Source: Antrihabitans spumae (GTDB lineage: Bacteria; Actinomycetota; Actinomycetes; Mycobacteriales; Mycobacteriaceae). Taken from it: 64,000 bases of DNA. Of the stretch, positions 1 through 7,680 are shown one piece after another. A program made the translations under genes and the position numbers. The first letter of the stretch is position 1; the number at the start of each line of letters is the position of its first letter. Location of the stretch: contig NZ_JBIMSN010000008.1 of the NCBI RefSeq assembly GCF_043944905.1, positions 1 to 64,000 of the forward strand. Reading direction: 5' to 3'. Below the pieces are notes generated by a model that did no database searches, was not told where the DNA came from, and worked only from the letters and a program-made list of their open reading frames with translations.

Positions 1-371
1 CCCTCGATAACCGTCGGACCGATCATCGCCAGATTGGCATGTGCGCGAACCCATTCCAAGCTCGACAAATAGGAGAACGTCGCTGCCGGGATCGACGACA
101 CCGCGACGTCGAAAGTGTCGAGAGTTTTCGCGACCGGGAACGCCGCGGTCTTGAGTCGGGTGGCGGCGTTGGAGGCATCACGAGCGGCGATCTCGGCTTC
201 GATCAACGTGCGAAGCACCTCTTCGGGTGTCCAGCATTGAATCTTCGCTCGCGACAACACCTCCGGGGCGGTGCGGCGAATGGTGCCGAGTTTGAGCCGC
301 CGCAACGCCGCATCCAGATCGGCCGGCAACGGCGGTGCCGCCGGTGGCGTTACCTGCGCGGTGGTGGTCAT
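1..371 (-). CDS. istB: IstB-like ATPase helper of IS21 transposase, 3' part outside window
   Basis: The first 123 codons of a leftward frame are present, and the frame runs off the left edge without a stop. Its ATG (371-369) overlaps the TGA of istA in an ATGA arrangement, the usual translational coupling of IS21 operons. The visible part is the N-terminal region (for example LRRLKLGTIRR and a stretch ending SLEWVRAHANLAMIGP). It resembles the segment that precedes the Walker A loop in IstB, and the loop itself would lie just outside the window. IstB is the AAA+ ATPase that selects target DNA and activates IstA. The assignment rests on this segment plus the istA partner. Confidence 0.8.
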   Translation of the reverse strand, partial: MTTTAQVTPPAAPPLPADLDAALRRLKLGTIRRTAPEVLSRAKIQCWTPEEVLRTLIEAEIAARDASNAATRLKTAAFPVAKTLDTFDVAVSSIPAATFSYLSSLEWVRAHANLAMIGPTVIE

Positions 372-1855
372 GGCATCGCCGTATCGGGGCTGAACTTGTA
401 GGCATCCAACGACCGGGTCGCACTGGTGGGCAGGGCCAGGATCAGGGCGTCACCGGCGGGACGGGGGTGCGGGGTGCCGGCACCGGCGGCCAGGATCGAG
501 CGGACGTCGGCGGCACGGAACCGTTTGAACGCCACCGCCCGCGCCAACGCACCGATCAACGCATCGGGCCCGTGCGCGGCACCGAGAGCGAGCAGGATCT
601 CCAGTTCCGAGCCGAGGCGGGTGTTGCCGATCGCGGCAGCCCCGACGAGAAACGCTTCCGCATCGGGCCCGAGTCCACAGAACTGCTGCTCCACAGCCGT
701 TTTCGGGCGCGGACCACGATCGGGTGCCGGCCGGGGTCGGTCGTAATGGTCGTCGTGGACCGACGCCGTGCCTGGTGCGGCCAGTTCATGATCGGCCACG
801 ACCTCCCCGGTGCCGGGTTGCACGATCAGCAACCGGCCACCGTCTTGGAGCAGGGTGACGGTGGTGCCGATCAGCCGGGTCGGCACCGAATACCGCGCCG
901 AGGCGAACCGGACACAGGACAGGCGGTCGACCTTGCGGGTGACCGGTGCGGGTCCGATCTGCAAACGTAGCGACGGCAAGGGTTGCAACAGTTGACGTTC
1001 GGTGATCAGCCGTTCGTCGGGGATCGCCGCGATCTCCGAATGCACTCGGGCGTTGACCTCGGCACACCACGCCTGCGCTGCGGCGTTGGCGGTGTGGACG
1101 TCGACCGGTTTACCGGCGATGTCGGCGTCGGTGAGCAACGGGACGACGAGGTCGCGTTGGGCGTAGCCGACCAGGTTCTCCACGATGCCTTTCGATTGCG
1201 GGTCGTTGGCATGACAGAAGTCCGGGCGGAACCCGTAATGGGTTGCCAGACGGACGTATTCCGGTGTCGGGACGACGACGTTGGCGACCACACCGCCTTT
1301 GAGGCAGCCCATCCGATCAGCGAGTACTTTCAACGGGACACCACCGATCGCGTCCATTGCCGCGGCGATGAATCCGAGGGTGGTGGTCGCGCGTTCGTTG
1401 TCGGCGAAGCCGACGAACCGCCACCGAGAGAAGGCGAGTACGGCACAGAACAGGTGCAACCCGCCACCGACGGTGGCCCAGTCGATCACCAGGTACTCAC
1501 CGGGGGTCCAGACTGCGGGGCGTCGTCCGCGGTGATGGTCTTTGCGCCACAACGCTTTCGCCTCCGCGACCAGGCGACGGAAGTTGCGGTCAGAGCCTTC
1601 GTAGCCGGCGGTCCGGGCGATCGGCAGCAACCGTTTCGCTGAGATTCTGCCGTTGGATTTGGCCACTCGCTCGGTGACGAGCTCGATCACGACGTCGTAG
1701 TTATGCGGCCGCTCGACGCGCTCAGTCGAGTCGTGACCGTGCTGTTCGGCTTCGAACCGTTCGACGACTCGCCTCACGGTCTTGTGGGTGGTGCCGCACA
1801 GATCGGCGGCCCCTCGATAGGTTCCGACTTCTCGATACGCGGAAATGATGTCCAT
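368..1855 (-). CDS. istA: IS21-family transposase IstA (DDE, rve integrase core)
   Basis: A 495-residue transposase that cuts and joins the ends of the element. An N-terminal helix-turn-helix (about residues 1-35, MDIISAYREVGTYRG) is followed by an rve-type catalytic core. Candidate DDE residues are the Asp in YLVIDWATVGG, the Asp in VLADRMGC and the Glu in SKGIVENLVGY. The start at 1855 is preferred to one 35 codons upstream because it begins right at the helix-turn-helix and matches family length (about 490-530). The TGA overlaps the istB ATG. The recombinase genes begin 64 bp away on the other strand. Confidence 0.9.
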   Translation of the reverse strand: MDIISAYREVGTYRGAADLCGTTHKTVRRVVERFEAEQHGHDSTERVERPHNYDVVIELVTERVAKSNGRISAKRLLPIARTAGYEGSDRNFRRLVAEAKALWRKDHHRGRRPAVWTPGEYLVIDWATVGGGLHLFCAVLAFSRWRFVGFADNERATTTLGFIAAAMDAIGGVPLKVLADRMGCLKGGVVANVVVPTPEYVRLATHYGFRPDFCHANDPQSKGIVENLVGYAQRDLVVPLLTDADIAGKPVDVHTANAAAQAWCAEVNARVHSEIAAIPDERLITERQLLQPLPSLRLQIGPAPVTRKVDRLSCVRFASARYSVPTRLIGTTVTLLQDGGRLLIVQPGTGEVVADHELAAPGTASVHDDHYDRPRPAPDRGPRPKTAVEQQFCGLGPDAEAFLVGAAAIGNTRLGSELEILLALGAAHGPDALIGALARAVAFKRFRAADVRSILAAGAGTPHPRPAGDALILALPTSATRSLDAYKFSPDTAMP

Positions 1856-1919
1856 GAATATGTAGGTGATCCACTCAATCGAACCCGAGGCTGTCGAGCC
1901 TCTGCTGAAGGAGTGCTTG

Positions 1920-2939
1920 ATGGCCTGGATTCCGTGCCTTGTCCTTCCCACTGCCGACAACCGTTCGGCGTCGTTGGGTGATCCCGATGTCGATGACTAT
2001 TTGCAGTTCGTTGCCGCACGTGCACGCCCGAATACGGTGCTGGCCAACGCCTACGACCTCAAGGTGTTCTTCACCGTCGTGCCCAAGGAGCCGTCGATGG
2101 TGACCACCCGGGATGTGCTGGAATTCTTGAAACACCAACGAGCCCCGCGCCGGGGTCCGACCGTGGTTCGACTCGAAGACGGTGAGGCCGGATTGGCGGC
2201 GCGGACAGTGAAACGCCGACTGACCTCCGTGTCCGGCCTGTTCTCCTATCTGATCGCCCGCGGCGACGCCGGCATCGCGGTCAACCCGGTGCCAGGTGGG
2301 CTCGCGAGCCGCCGCGCGACGACGCGAGGACGAGGTGTGCCGCTGGTGCGGACCCCGCGGACGTTGCCGCGAGTCCTCGGCCCCGCCGACGTCGACAGAT
2401 TCCTCGCCGCGCTGCGCACCGCCCGAGACCGAGCCATGACACACGCCATGCTCCTCGGAGCCTTGCGACGCAGTGAGGTGCTCGGCCTGAGATTCGACGA
2501 TATCCGGGTGGGTGAGAAGCGGCTGTTCGTCGCCGAAGGCAAGGGCGGACACCAACGACTGGTCCCGGTGTCCGCGACGTTCTTCACCGTTCTCGCCGAC
2601 TACCTCGAGCACGAACGCCCGCCGACCAGCACCAACCGCGTGTTCGTCGTCCTCAAGGGGCCACGGCGCGGACACCCGTTGTCCACGGCCGGGCTCGACG
2701 AGATCATCCGCGGCGCATCGCACCGCAGCGGCGTCGCACTGACCTGCCACCAACTGCGCCACACCTGCCTGACCCGGTTGCGCGAGGCGGGCATGGCACT
2801 GGAAGCGGTCCAAGCCCAGGCTGGGCACCGGTCCATCGAATCCACCCGGATCTATCTGCACCTGGCCAACGGCTGGCTCGAAGCCGAATACCGCCACGCC
2901 ATCACTGCTATCGACGCCACCGCGACGGACGCGCCGTGA
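1920..2939 (+). CDS. Tyrosine recombinase, Tn554 TnpA-like
   Basis: A 339-residue tyrosine recombinase with an N-terminal SAM-like core-binding half and a C-terminal catalytic half. Catalytic residues visible are R184 (GALRRSEVLGL), H277 and R280 (CHQLRHT), H303 (AGHRS) and the nucleophile Y312 (RIYLHL). The ATG at 1920 is chosen because AAGGAG lies 7 bases upstream. The next gene starts at a GTG that overlaps this TGA. The size and pairing with a 600-residue partner recall TnpA (361 aa) and TnpB (630 aa) of Tn554, which act together. No TnpC follows. Confidence 0.88.
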   Translation: MAWIPCLVLPTADNRSASLGDPDVDDYLQFVAARARPNTVLANAYDLKVFFTVVPKEPSMVTTRDVLEFLKHQRAPRRGPTVVRLEDGEAGLAARTVKRRLTSVSGLFSYLIARGDAGIAVNPVPGGLASRRATTRGRGVPLVRTPRTLPRVLGPADVDRFLAALRTARDRAMTHAMLLGALRRSEVLGLRFDDIRVGEKRLFVAEGKGGHQRLVPVSATFFTVLADYLEHERPPTSTNRVFVVLKGPRRGHPLSTAGLDEIIRGASHRSGVALTCHQLRHTCLTRLREAGMALEAVQAQAGHRSIESTRIYLHLANGWLEAEYRHAITAIDATATDAP

Positions 2940-4747
2940 ACCACACCGCGACGCGCACGCCAGCTCAGCTGGCACACTGCTACGCCACATTCACCGCATC
3001 CTCCGCCGTCAAACGCCGTCGCGAAGCACGCGCGTTTCTCGCCGCGTTCGCCGACCCGGCCGGCTGGCAGCAGGCCCCACTGGCCGTCCAGCTCGCTGCC
3101 CAAGACTCGTGCGGACGGTTCGTAGCGTGGTTGATCGTCACCGCGCAACTGGCTCCGTCCGCCGATTACCTCTTGGCATGCCGCGGCCATTTGGCTGCCA
3201 TCGGCGACCTCGTCCACCCCCAGCTCTCCGCCGAATTCGCCTTCACCGCAGACGCTCTCGGAGTTCCGGCCACGATCGCACGGCGTCAGTGGAGTGCACT
3301 GCTGTTGATCGCCGCGGTCTGCACTAGTTCGCCGACACGACTGAGCGCCACCCGCATCGCCGATGGACTCGCCCAGTGCACCCAAGCTGCTGCGCGTCTC
3401 GGCCAACGCCCCGTCCGGAACCTGTCGGCGAACGTGTTCGGCATGCAGACAGTGCTCTTCCACCTCGGGCACCTCGACACCCTTCCCTCCCGCGGCAACG
3501 GCCGCGGGGGACGCCGAGATGCGGACTGGCAGAACATCATCGACCACGCCCCCGTGCTCGCCGCGACCCTGCGCGACTACCTCGACCAACTGTCGGTTCG
3601 GCTCCGACCCAACTCGATCACGGCCATTGACACCTCCCTGCGGGCATTCGCCGGCTACCTCGTCGACCAGCACCCGGAGGTGAAAACGGTTGCCGCAGTT
3701 CGCCGCAACCACGTTCAGGCCTACAAAGCCTGGCTTGCCGCGCGCCCGGGAAACCGTGGGCCCACGATGGCGAATCAGACGATCCGCACTCGACTCGGAA
3801 CACTGGCCGCGTTCTTCGACCGGCTCGACGAACTAGACATCTCCGATGCGCCGCGCCGTTCGCCGATCATGCGCCGCGATCTGCCGATCAAGGACGACCC
3901 GCTGCCACGGTTCATCGACGACGCCGCGGCGGCGAAGCTGCTCGTCGCCGTCCGCGCCCATCCCGATGTGTTCACCCGCACCGCCGTCGAACTACTCGCT
4001 CGCACCGGACTACGCAGCAGCGAACTTCTCGGGCTGACCATCAACGCAGTGGTGCAGATCGGCTCCTCGTTCTGGCTGCGGGTCCCGCTCGGCAAACTGC
4101 ACACCGATCGCTACGTCCCCCTGCACCCGCAGGTCAAGACACTGCTCGATCAGTGGCTCACAGCCCGCGGTGAGACCGTCCGTTCCGATCTGTTGTTCAT
4201 CGAAAAAGGACGTCGTATCAACGCATCTCGACTCAACACCGCACTGACCGCAGTGGCGTCGGCAGCCGGAATCGGGCACGTGACCCCTCATCAACTTCGT
4301 CACACCCTCGCCACGCAAGCCATCAACCGCGGCATGTCACTCGAATCGATCGCCGCTCTACTAGGGCATAAATCGCTCGCGATGACCCTCGTCTACGCGC
4401 GCATCGCCGACCGGACGGTGGCCGACGAATACTTCGCCGTCACCGAAAAGGTCGAAGCTCTCTACGACCAGCCGCACCAGCTGCCCGCCGAGGCCGAAGG
4501 CACCGAAATGGCGAAACTCCGGCGGGAGACGCACCGGCGGATGCTCGGCAACGGATACTGCGCTCGACCCGTCGACCTCGACTGCCACTTCGAATCGATC
4601 TGCGAGTCCTGCACCTTCTTCGTCACCACGATCGAATTCAAGCCGACACTCGAACGGCAACGCGACGACGCCCACGACAAGGGGCAAGTCGGACGAGAGA
4701 AGATCTTCGACGGCATCCTCAACAGGCTGGACGCGTCAGCCCCTTGA
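2936..4747 (+). CDS. Large tyrosine recombinase, Tn554 TnpB-like
   Basis: A 603-residue recombinase whose GTG start overlaps the preceding TGA by 4 bases, so the two are coupled. The catalytic domain spans about residues 325-495, with R360 (RTGLRSSELLGL), H452 and R455 (PHQLRHT), H478 (LLGHKS) and Y487 (LVYARI). About 210 unfamiliar residues precede the core-binding domain (about 205-310). A Cys-rich tail (about residues 540-570, YCARP, LDC, ICESC) may bind metal. Length and domain order match TnpB of Tn554-type elements. The two proteins probably act as a pair in insertion and excision. Confidence 0.86.
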   Translation: MNHTATRTPAQLAHCYATFTASSAVKRRREARAFLAAFADPAGWQQAPLAVQLAAQDSCGRFVAWLIVTAQLAPSADYLLACRGHLAAIGDLVHPQLSAEFAFTADALGVPATIARRQWSALLLIAAVCTSSPTRLSATRIADGLAQCTQAAARLGQRPVRNLSANVFGMQTVLFHLGHLDTLPSRGNGRGGRRDADWQNIIDHAPVLAATLRDYLDQLSVRLRPNSITAIDTSLRAFAGYLVDQHPEVKTVAAVRRNHVQAYKAWLAARPGNRGPTMANQTIRTRLGTLAAFFDRLDELDISDAPRRSPIMRRDLPIKDDPLPRFIDDAAAAKLLVAVRAHPDVFTRTAVELLARTGLRSSELLGLTINAVVQIGSSFWLRVPLGKLHTDRYVPLHPQVKTLLDQWLTARGETVRSDLLFIEKGRRINASRLNTALTAVASAAGIGHVTPHQLRHTLATQAINRGMSLESIAALLGHKSLAMTLVYARIADRTVADEYFAVTEKVEALYDQPHQLPAEAEGTEMAKLRRETHRRMLGNGYCARPVDLDCHFESICESCTFFVTTIEFKPTLERQRDDAHDKGQVGREKIFDGILNRLDASAP

Positions 4748-4754
4748 CTTTCAC

Positions 4755-4770
4755 CCGCATAACCATGCGG
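4755..4770. repeat. Short perfect hairpin after the recombinase operon
   Basis: CCGCAT-AACC-ATGCGG is a 6-bp perfect inverted repeat with a 4-base loop, 8 bases after the TnpB-like stop. It could end the operon transcript, although no T-tract follows, or be a recombinase site. The rest of 4748-4876 has no convincing reading frame. Confidence 0.4.
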
Positions 4771-4876
4771 TCCCTCGCAGACTTCAATGGAAACTCCCTG
4801 GGCGGTGTGGTGTGTGGTTGGCACCTTCACCGTCACCGCCCAGGCCTCGAGCTCCCGTACGACACAACGAACACGG

Positions 4877-4951
4877 GTGGGGACTTTTATCTGGCCACCC
4901 GTGGGGACCTAGAACTGGCCACCAGTGGGGACTTTTTCATGGCCACGGACA
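4877..4951. repeat. IS21-type right terminus with three 24-bp tandem repeats
   Basis: Three copies of GTGGGGAC-N8-TGGCCAC (N7 in the third) begin at 4877, 4901 and 4925, exactly 24 bp apart. The last runs into ...GGCCACGGACA, ending in CA at 4951. Read from the outside, the terminus starts TGTCCGTGGCC. Multiple terminal repeats and TG/CA termini are the recognised IstA binding pattern of IS21 elements. The end is confirmed independently because the rsbP reading frame resumes at 4952. Confidence 0.85.
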
Positions 4952-5069
4952 TACGCCCGTCGGGCCAGGTAGTCAGGTATCCGCAGGGCGCGTTTTCGTA
5001 GAGGTCCTCGATCGTCTCGTCGAGAAGGTCGTCCCGCGGTTCGCCCGGGATTCGGCGGTCCGCGGTCAT
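4952..5069 (-). pseudogene. rsbP: rsbP-like PAS/phosphatase gene, 5' fragment cut by the transposon
   Basis: Only the first 39 codons survive. They include ENAPCGYLTTWPDG, the start of a PAS domain like those fused to SpoIIE-type PP2C phosphatases (compare APCGFLAL in Bacillus subtilis RsbP). The ATG (5069-5067) overlaps the TGA of rsbQ, so the two form an operon. After codon 39 the frame enters the element terminus and reads 21 foreign codons to a TAA at 4889-4887. RsbP is the phosphatase activated by RsbQ in energy-stress signalling. No phosphatase domain remains here, although the rest may lie beyond the other end of the element. Confidence 0.82.
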
Positions 5070-5866
5070 CGCTTCCTGACGAACGAGGCAATCGCAGCCG
5101 CGGTTTCTTTCGGGTAGCTCAGGTGCGGGCAGTGCCCCGTTGCGTCCAGGGTGACGAGTTCGCTTCCGGCGATTTGCTGATGCACGTAGGCGCCGACCTC
5201 CGGTGGCGCCAAAGTGTCGTGCGCACAGTCGATCACGAGGGTCGGTAGCGACACCCGCGCGAGGTCGGCCCTGTTGTCGGACAGGAACGTCGCCCGCGCG
5301 AAGGCGCTCGCGCACGTCGGATCGGTTCGGCAGAAGCTGTCGTCGAGTTCGTCGTTCAGTTCGGGTCGGTCGGGTGTACCCATGATCTGCGGCGCCATCG
5401 CGTGCGACCAGCCGAGGTAGTTGCTGTCCAAAGACTCGAGAAGTTCGTCGATGTCGTCACGGGAAAAGCCGCCCCGGTAGCCGTCGTCGTCGATGTAGCG
5501 CGGGGACGGCGTAAGCAGGACGAGTTGCCGGAACAGACTCGGGTCCGCGCCGACGGCGAGCACGCCGATCATCGACGCCACCGAATGCCCGACGAATGTC
5601 ACGTCCTGCAGATTCAACTCACGAACGATGTCGAGGACGTCCTCGGCGTAGCCGTTCAGCGTCGAGTAACGGTCGGTGTCCCATGCCGACGGATCGGCGG
5701 CGCCGGATCCGACGTGATCGAACAACACGATCCGAAAATGCGGCGCCAACTCCGCAGCAACCAGACGCCAGAGGTTCTGATCGCACCCGAAACCGTGCGC
5801 GAGCAGCACCGTCGGCCCAGTGGCGGACCCGGTGATCCTCACGTTGTTTCTGGCGCGCACATCCAC
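5066..5866 (-). CDS. rsbQ: RsbQ-type alpha/beta hydrolase, energy-stress regulator
   Basis: A 266-residue alpha/beta hydrolase that looks like RsbQ along its whole length: GFGCDQ near the N terminus, FDHVGSG, RYSTLNGYAEDVLD, the nucleophile elbow FVGHS (S95), acid D217 and H245 in GHCPH. In Bacillus RsbQ binds and activates the PAS phosphatase RsbP, which switches on the general stress sigma factor when energy falls. The GTG start (5866) fits family length (about 269). Its partner starts in an ATGA overlap but is interrupted by the transposon, so this copy should lack its cognate output unless another phosphatase serves. Confidence 0.9.
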   Translation of the reverse strand: MDVRARNNVRITGSATGPTVLLAHGFGCDQNLWRLVAAELAPHFRIVLFDHVGSGAADPSAWDTDRYSTLNGYAEDVLDIVRELNLQDVTFVGHSVASMIGVLAVGADPSLFRQLVLLTPSPRYIDDDGYRGGFSRDDIDELLESLDSNYLGWSHAMAPQIMGTPDRPELNDELDDSFCRTDPTCASAFARATFLSDNRADLARVSLPTLVIDCAHDTLAPPEVGAYVHQQIAGSELVTLDATGHCPHLSYPKETAAAIASFVRKR

Positions 5867-5938
5867 AGGTCGATCCTGTCACCTATCTCCGAGAGTGGCG
5901 TCGAATGGTCGGCCGTCGGACTGCGCAACCGTCGCTGT

Positions 5939-5999
5939 CACTGCGCATAGTGTTCGGCGTGTTGGAGGCTGTGCGCAGTGTGATTGCGCGGTGCGCAGT
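5939..5999. promoter_or_regulatory. Three TGCGCAGT boxes upstream of rsbQ
   Basis: CACTGCGCA (5939-5947) faces TGCGCAGTG (5972-5980), and a further TGCGCAGT lies at 5992-5999, exactly 20 bp from the second box. All fall in the 144-bp gap upstream of rsbQ. Two helically phased direct copies plus one inverted copy suggest an operator for an unknown regulator. Binding is inference. Confidence 0.4.
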
Positions 6000-6010
6000 C
6001 CACCCCTACC

Positions 6011-6487
6011 TCATGCGGTCGCGCCCAGCTCGCCTATCGCTGCGACGGGTACATCGCCATGCGGGTCGACCCACATCGCGACGCCGTCGATCAGCCGGGG
6101 GAGTAGCAGCTGCCAGCCTCGCGACGGCCACTGGATATCTTCGTAGCCGGCCAGCTCGGTTTGCGTCAGGTCAGCGATCCAGACGGTCGCTTCCGCTGCA
6201 GAGGCATCGAACGGCATGTCCTCACCGCGCTCGAACCCGCCGAATCCACCCTTGATTTTCCCGACCGCGACCCAGCCGATACTGACGAAGTAGTGCTCGT
6301 CAATTCTCAGTGTCCAGTGCAACGGGCTCAGATCGACGTCGCGTCCGTAGCGCAGATACTGCAGATCGCGCCCGACCGCTTCGAATGCACTGACCAATCC
6401 AGGTGGTGCATCTGTCGCGCCGATTGCGCTGTTCATCGGAAATCGCCAGTCGATGGAGTCGCCCTCGAACGGATTGGTCAGGGGCAC
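6011..6487 (-). CDS. Conserved hypothetical protein
   Basis: A 158-residue acidic protein with many aromatic residues (for example GWVAVGKIKGGFGGFERG and DIQWPSRGWQLLLPRL). It has no membrane segment or signal peptide, and no family was recognised. The GTG start overlaps the 3' end of the upstream membrane-protein gene by 10 bp, so the two are probably co-expressed. It resembles the small immunity-like or ImmA-like accessory proteins common in actinobacteria only in general size and composition, which is not evidence of function. Confidence 0.6.
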   Translation of the reverse strand: MPLTNPFEGDSIDWRFPMNSAIGATDAPPGLVSAFEAVGRDLQYLRYGRDVDLSPLHWTLRIDEHYFVSIGWVAVGKIKGGFGGFERGEDMPFDASAAEATVWIADLTQTELAGYEDIQWPSRGWQLLLPRLIDGVAMWVDPHGDVPVAAIGELGATA

Positions 6488-6924
6488 AGAATGATCCGAT
6501 CACGGTTCTGTGGGTCCACCCGCACGGACAGCGTCTCGCCAACTGCAAATCGTGGCCAATCCACCGGCGAGAGGTCGTAAACCACTCGCCCGCTGTAGGT
6601 TTCGGATCCTGGCACGGTGAGTGTGAGTTCCAGTTCGGTGAGCTCGGTCGCGTGGTCGGTCTGCCCGACGGAGTGTGCATCGTCGATCCGCGCCCAACCT
6701 TCGAGGCCGCGTTTGCGTAGCCGTCGGTCCTCGCGTGTCGGCCTGTTTGCCAACATCATCCCGACGCCGATCAGAAATCCGAAGAGCCCGAGGAGTCCGG
6801 CGATTTGATACGGCATCGTGCCTGGTGGGGTGTGTTCGATCAGCCATCCCGCCCAGACCGCGAGCAGGATTACATAGCAGGCGCTGATGCCGAGCACGGT
6901 GCGCAGTATTCGCTCGTGGTTCAC
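6478..6924 (-). CDS. Small membrane protein with two transmembrane helices
   Basis: A 148-residue protein. Two hydrophobic segments lie at about residues 5-26 (ILRTVLGISACYVILLAVWAG) and 36-56 (IAGLLGLFGFLIGVGMML), and a soluble C-terminal domain of about 85 residues follows (ARIDDAHSVGQTD ... FAVGETLSVRVDPQNRDRIIL). That tail looks like a beta-rich DUF3592-type or similar domain, a tentative match. The GTG at 6924 is preferred because GGGAGGG lies just upstream and translation then begins at the first helix. It is followed by the overlapping hypothetical gene at 6487. Confidence 0.6.
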   Translation of the reverse strand: MNHERILRTVLGISACYVILLAVWAGWLIEHTPPGTMPYQIAGLLGLFGFLIGVGMMLANRPTREDRRLRKRGLEGWARIDDAHSVGQTDHATELTELELTLTVPGSETYSGRVVYDLSPVDWPRFAVGETLSVRVDPQNRDRIILCP

Positions 6925-7012
6925 GTGACCCTCCCCGTCAAGAATATGCCTGTTGTGGGCTGCCGTCGGCTGCCCGCGCCACGTACCGTCACTACCCAAC
7001 GAGGGGGTGTGA

Positions 7013-7672
7013 ATGAAGCGACGATCGATCGGCGTGATCCTCGTTGCACTCGTTCTCGTCAGCGGCTGCTCGGGCGACGGCTCCGGCGGCCTCCCCGACG
7101 CCCAATTGATGATCCGAAATGCCGGTTACGCAACGAAAAGCATCTCCAGCGCGCACCTCGCGGTGACGGCGGACGGTTCGGTCCCAGGCTTGTCGCTACA
7201 GCGCCTCGACGCCGATATCAGCCGCGAATCCAGCCCCGCCGCCTCCGCGGGGAGTGCAGTGACGGATCTCGGCACGATTGATTTCATCGAATCCGACGGT
7301 GTCCTGTTCGTGAAGGGACCGTCCGGTAAGTACGCACCCGCACCTGCAGGGGTGGCGCTACCGAGTCCAGCCGCCATGCTCGATCCCGAACGTGGCATCA
7401 GCCAACTGTTTTCGACGCTCGAAGCCCCGACGACATTCGCCAAAACGGAACTCGACGGGGTTGCTGCTTTCGAGCTGAGGGGCAATGTCCCGCAAACGAC
7501 GCTCGCGGCCATCCTGCCAGATGCGGCATCGGGCGCCGAGTTCACCGTGTGGTTGCGAGTGCGCGCACCGCATGTGCCGTTGCGCACGATCTTGACGTTT
7601 CCCGCAGGTGGCGCGCTCGAGTTCGTCGTCTCCGATGTCAACAAACCGGTGTCGATAGCGCCCCCGACATGA
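7013..7672 (+). CDS. LppX/LprG-family lipoprotein
   Basis: A 219-residue lipoprotein. A short signal peptide ends in the lipobox LVSGC (C19) and is followed by a domain typical of the LppX_LprAFG family, which carries lipids or lipoglycans in a hydrophobic cavity between the mycobacterial-type inner membrane and outer layer. A GAGGGGGTG ribosome site precedes the ATG. The stop overlaps a possible ATG of the ABC ATPase gene, and an export pair follows. This lipoprotein-plus-exporter layout resembles the LprG-Rv1410c logic, but with an ABC transporter instead of an MFS pump. Confidence 0.75.
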   Translation: MKRRSIGVILVALVLVSGCSGDGSGGLPDAQLMIRNAGYATKSISSAHLAVTADGSVPGLSLQRLDADISRESSPAASAGSAVTDLGTIDFIESDGVLFVKGPSGKYAPAPAGVALPSPAAMLDPERGISQLFSTLEAPTTFAKTELDGVAAFELRGNVPQTTLAAILPDAASGAEFTVWLRVRAPHVPLRTILTFPAGGALEFVVSDVNKPVSIAPPT

Positions 7673-7680
7673 GGACCGAT

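Larger units (their letters stand above)
1..4951. mobile_element. Mosaic transposon: IS21-type istAB plus a Tn554-like recombinase pair (left end outside window)
   Basis: The segment runs from the window edge to a terminal CA at 4950-4951. It carries leftward istA and istB, and between istA and the right terminus two rightward tyrosine recombinase genes. IS21-family elements start with TG, end with CA and carry multiple terminal repeats near the istA-side end. Here three 24-bp repeats occupy that end, but about 3 kb of recombinase genes separates them from istA, where IS21 elements normally have almost nothing. The outer end truncates rsbP, which fixes the boundary to the base. The other end and any target duplication lie beyond the window. 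That everything moves as one unit is inference. Confidence 0.7.

Noticed and set aside
1875..2990. A 371-codon minus-strand frame
   Set aside because: Antisense to the first tyrosine recombinase, whose catalytic residues are all present.
4877..4951. Possible CRISPR-like array
   Set aside because: Only three units with 24-bp period and no spacers of regular length. They are terminal repeats of an IS21-type element.
4744..5001. An 85-codon plus-strand frame across the element terminus
   Set aside because: It reads through the 24-bp terminal repeats into chromosomal DNA antisense to rsbP, starts on TTG and has no ribosome site.
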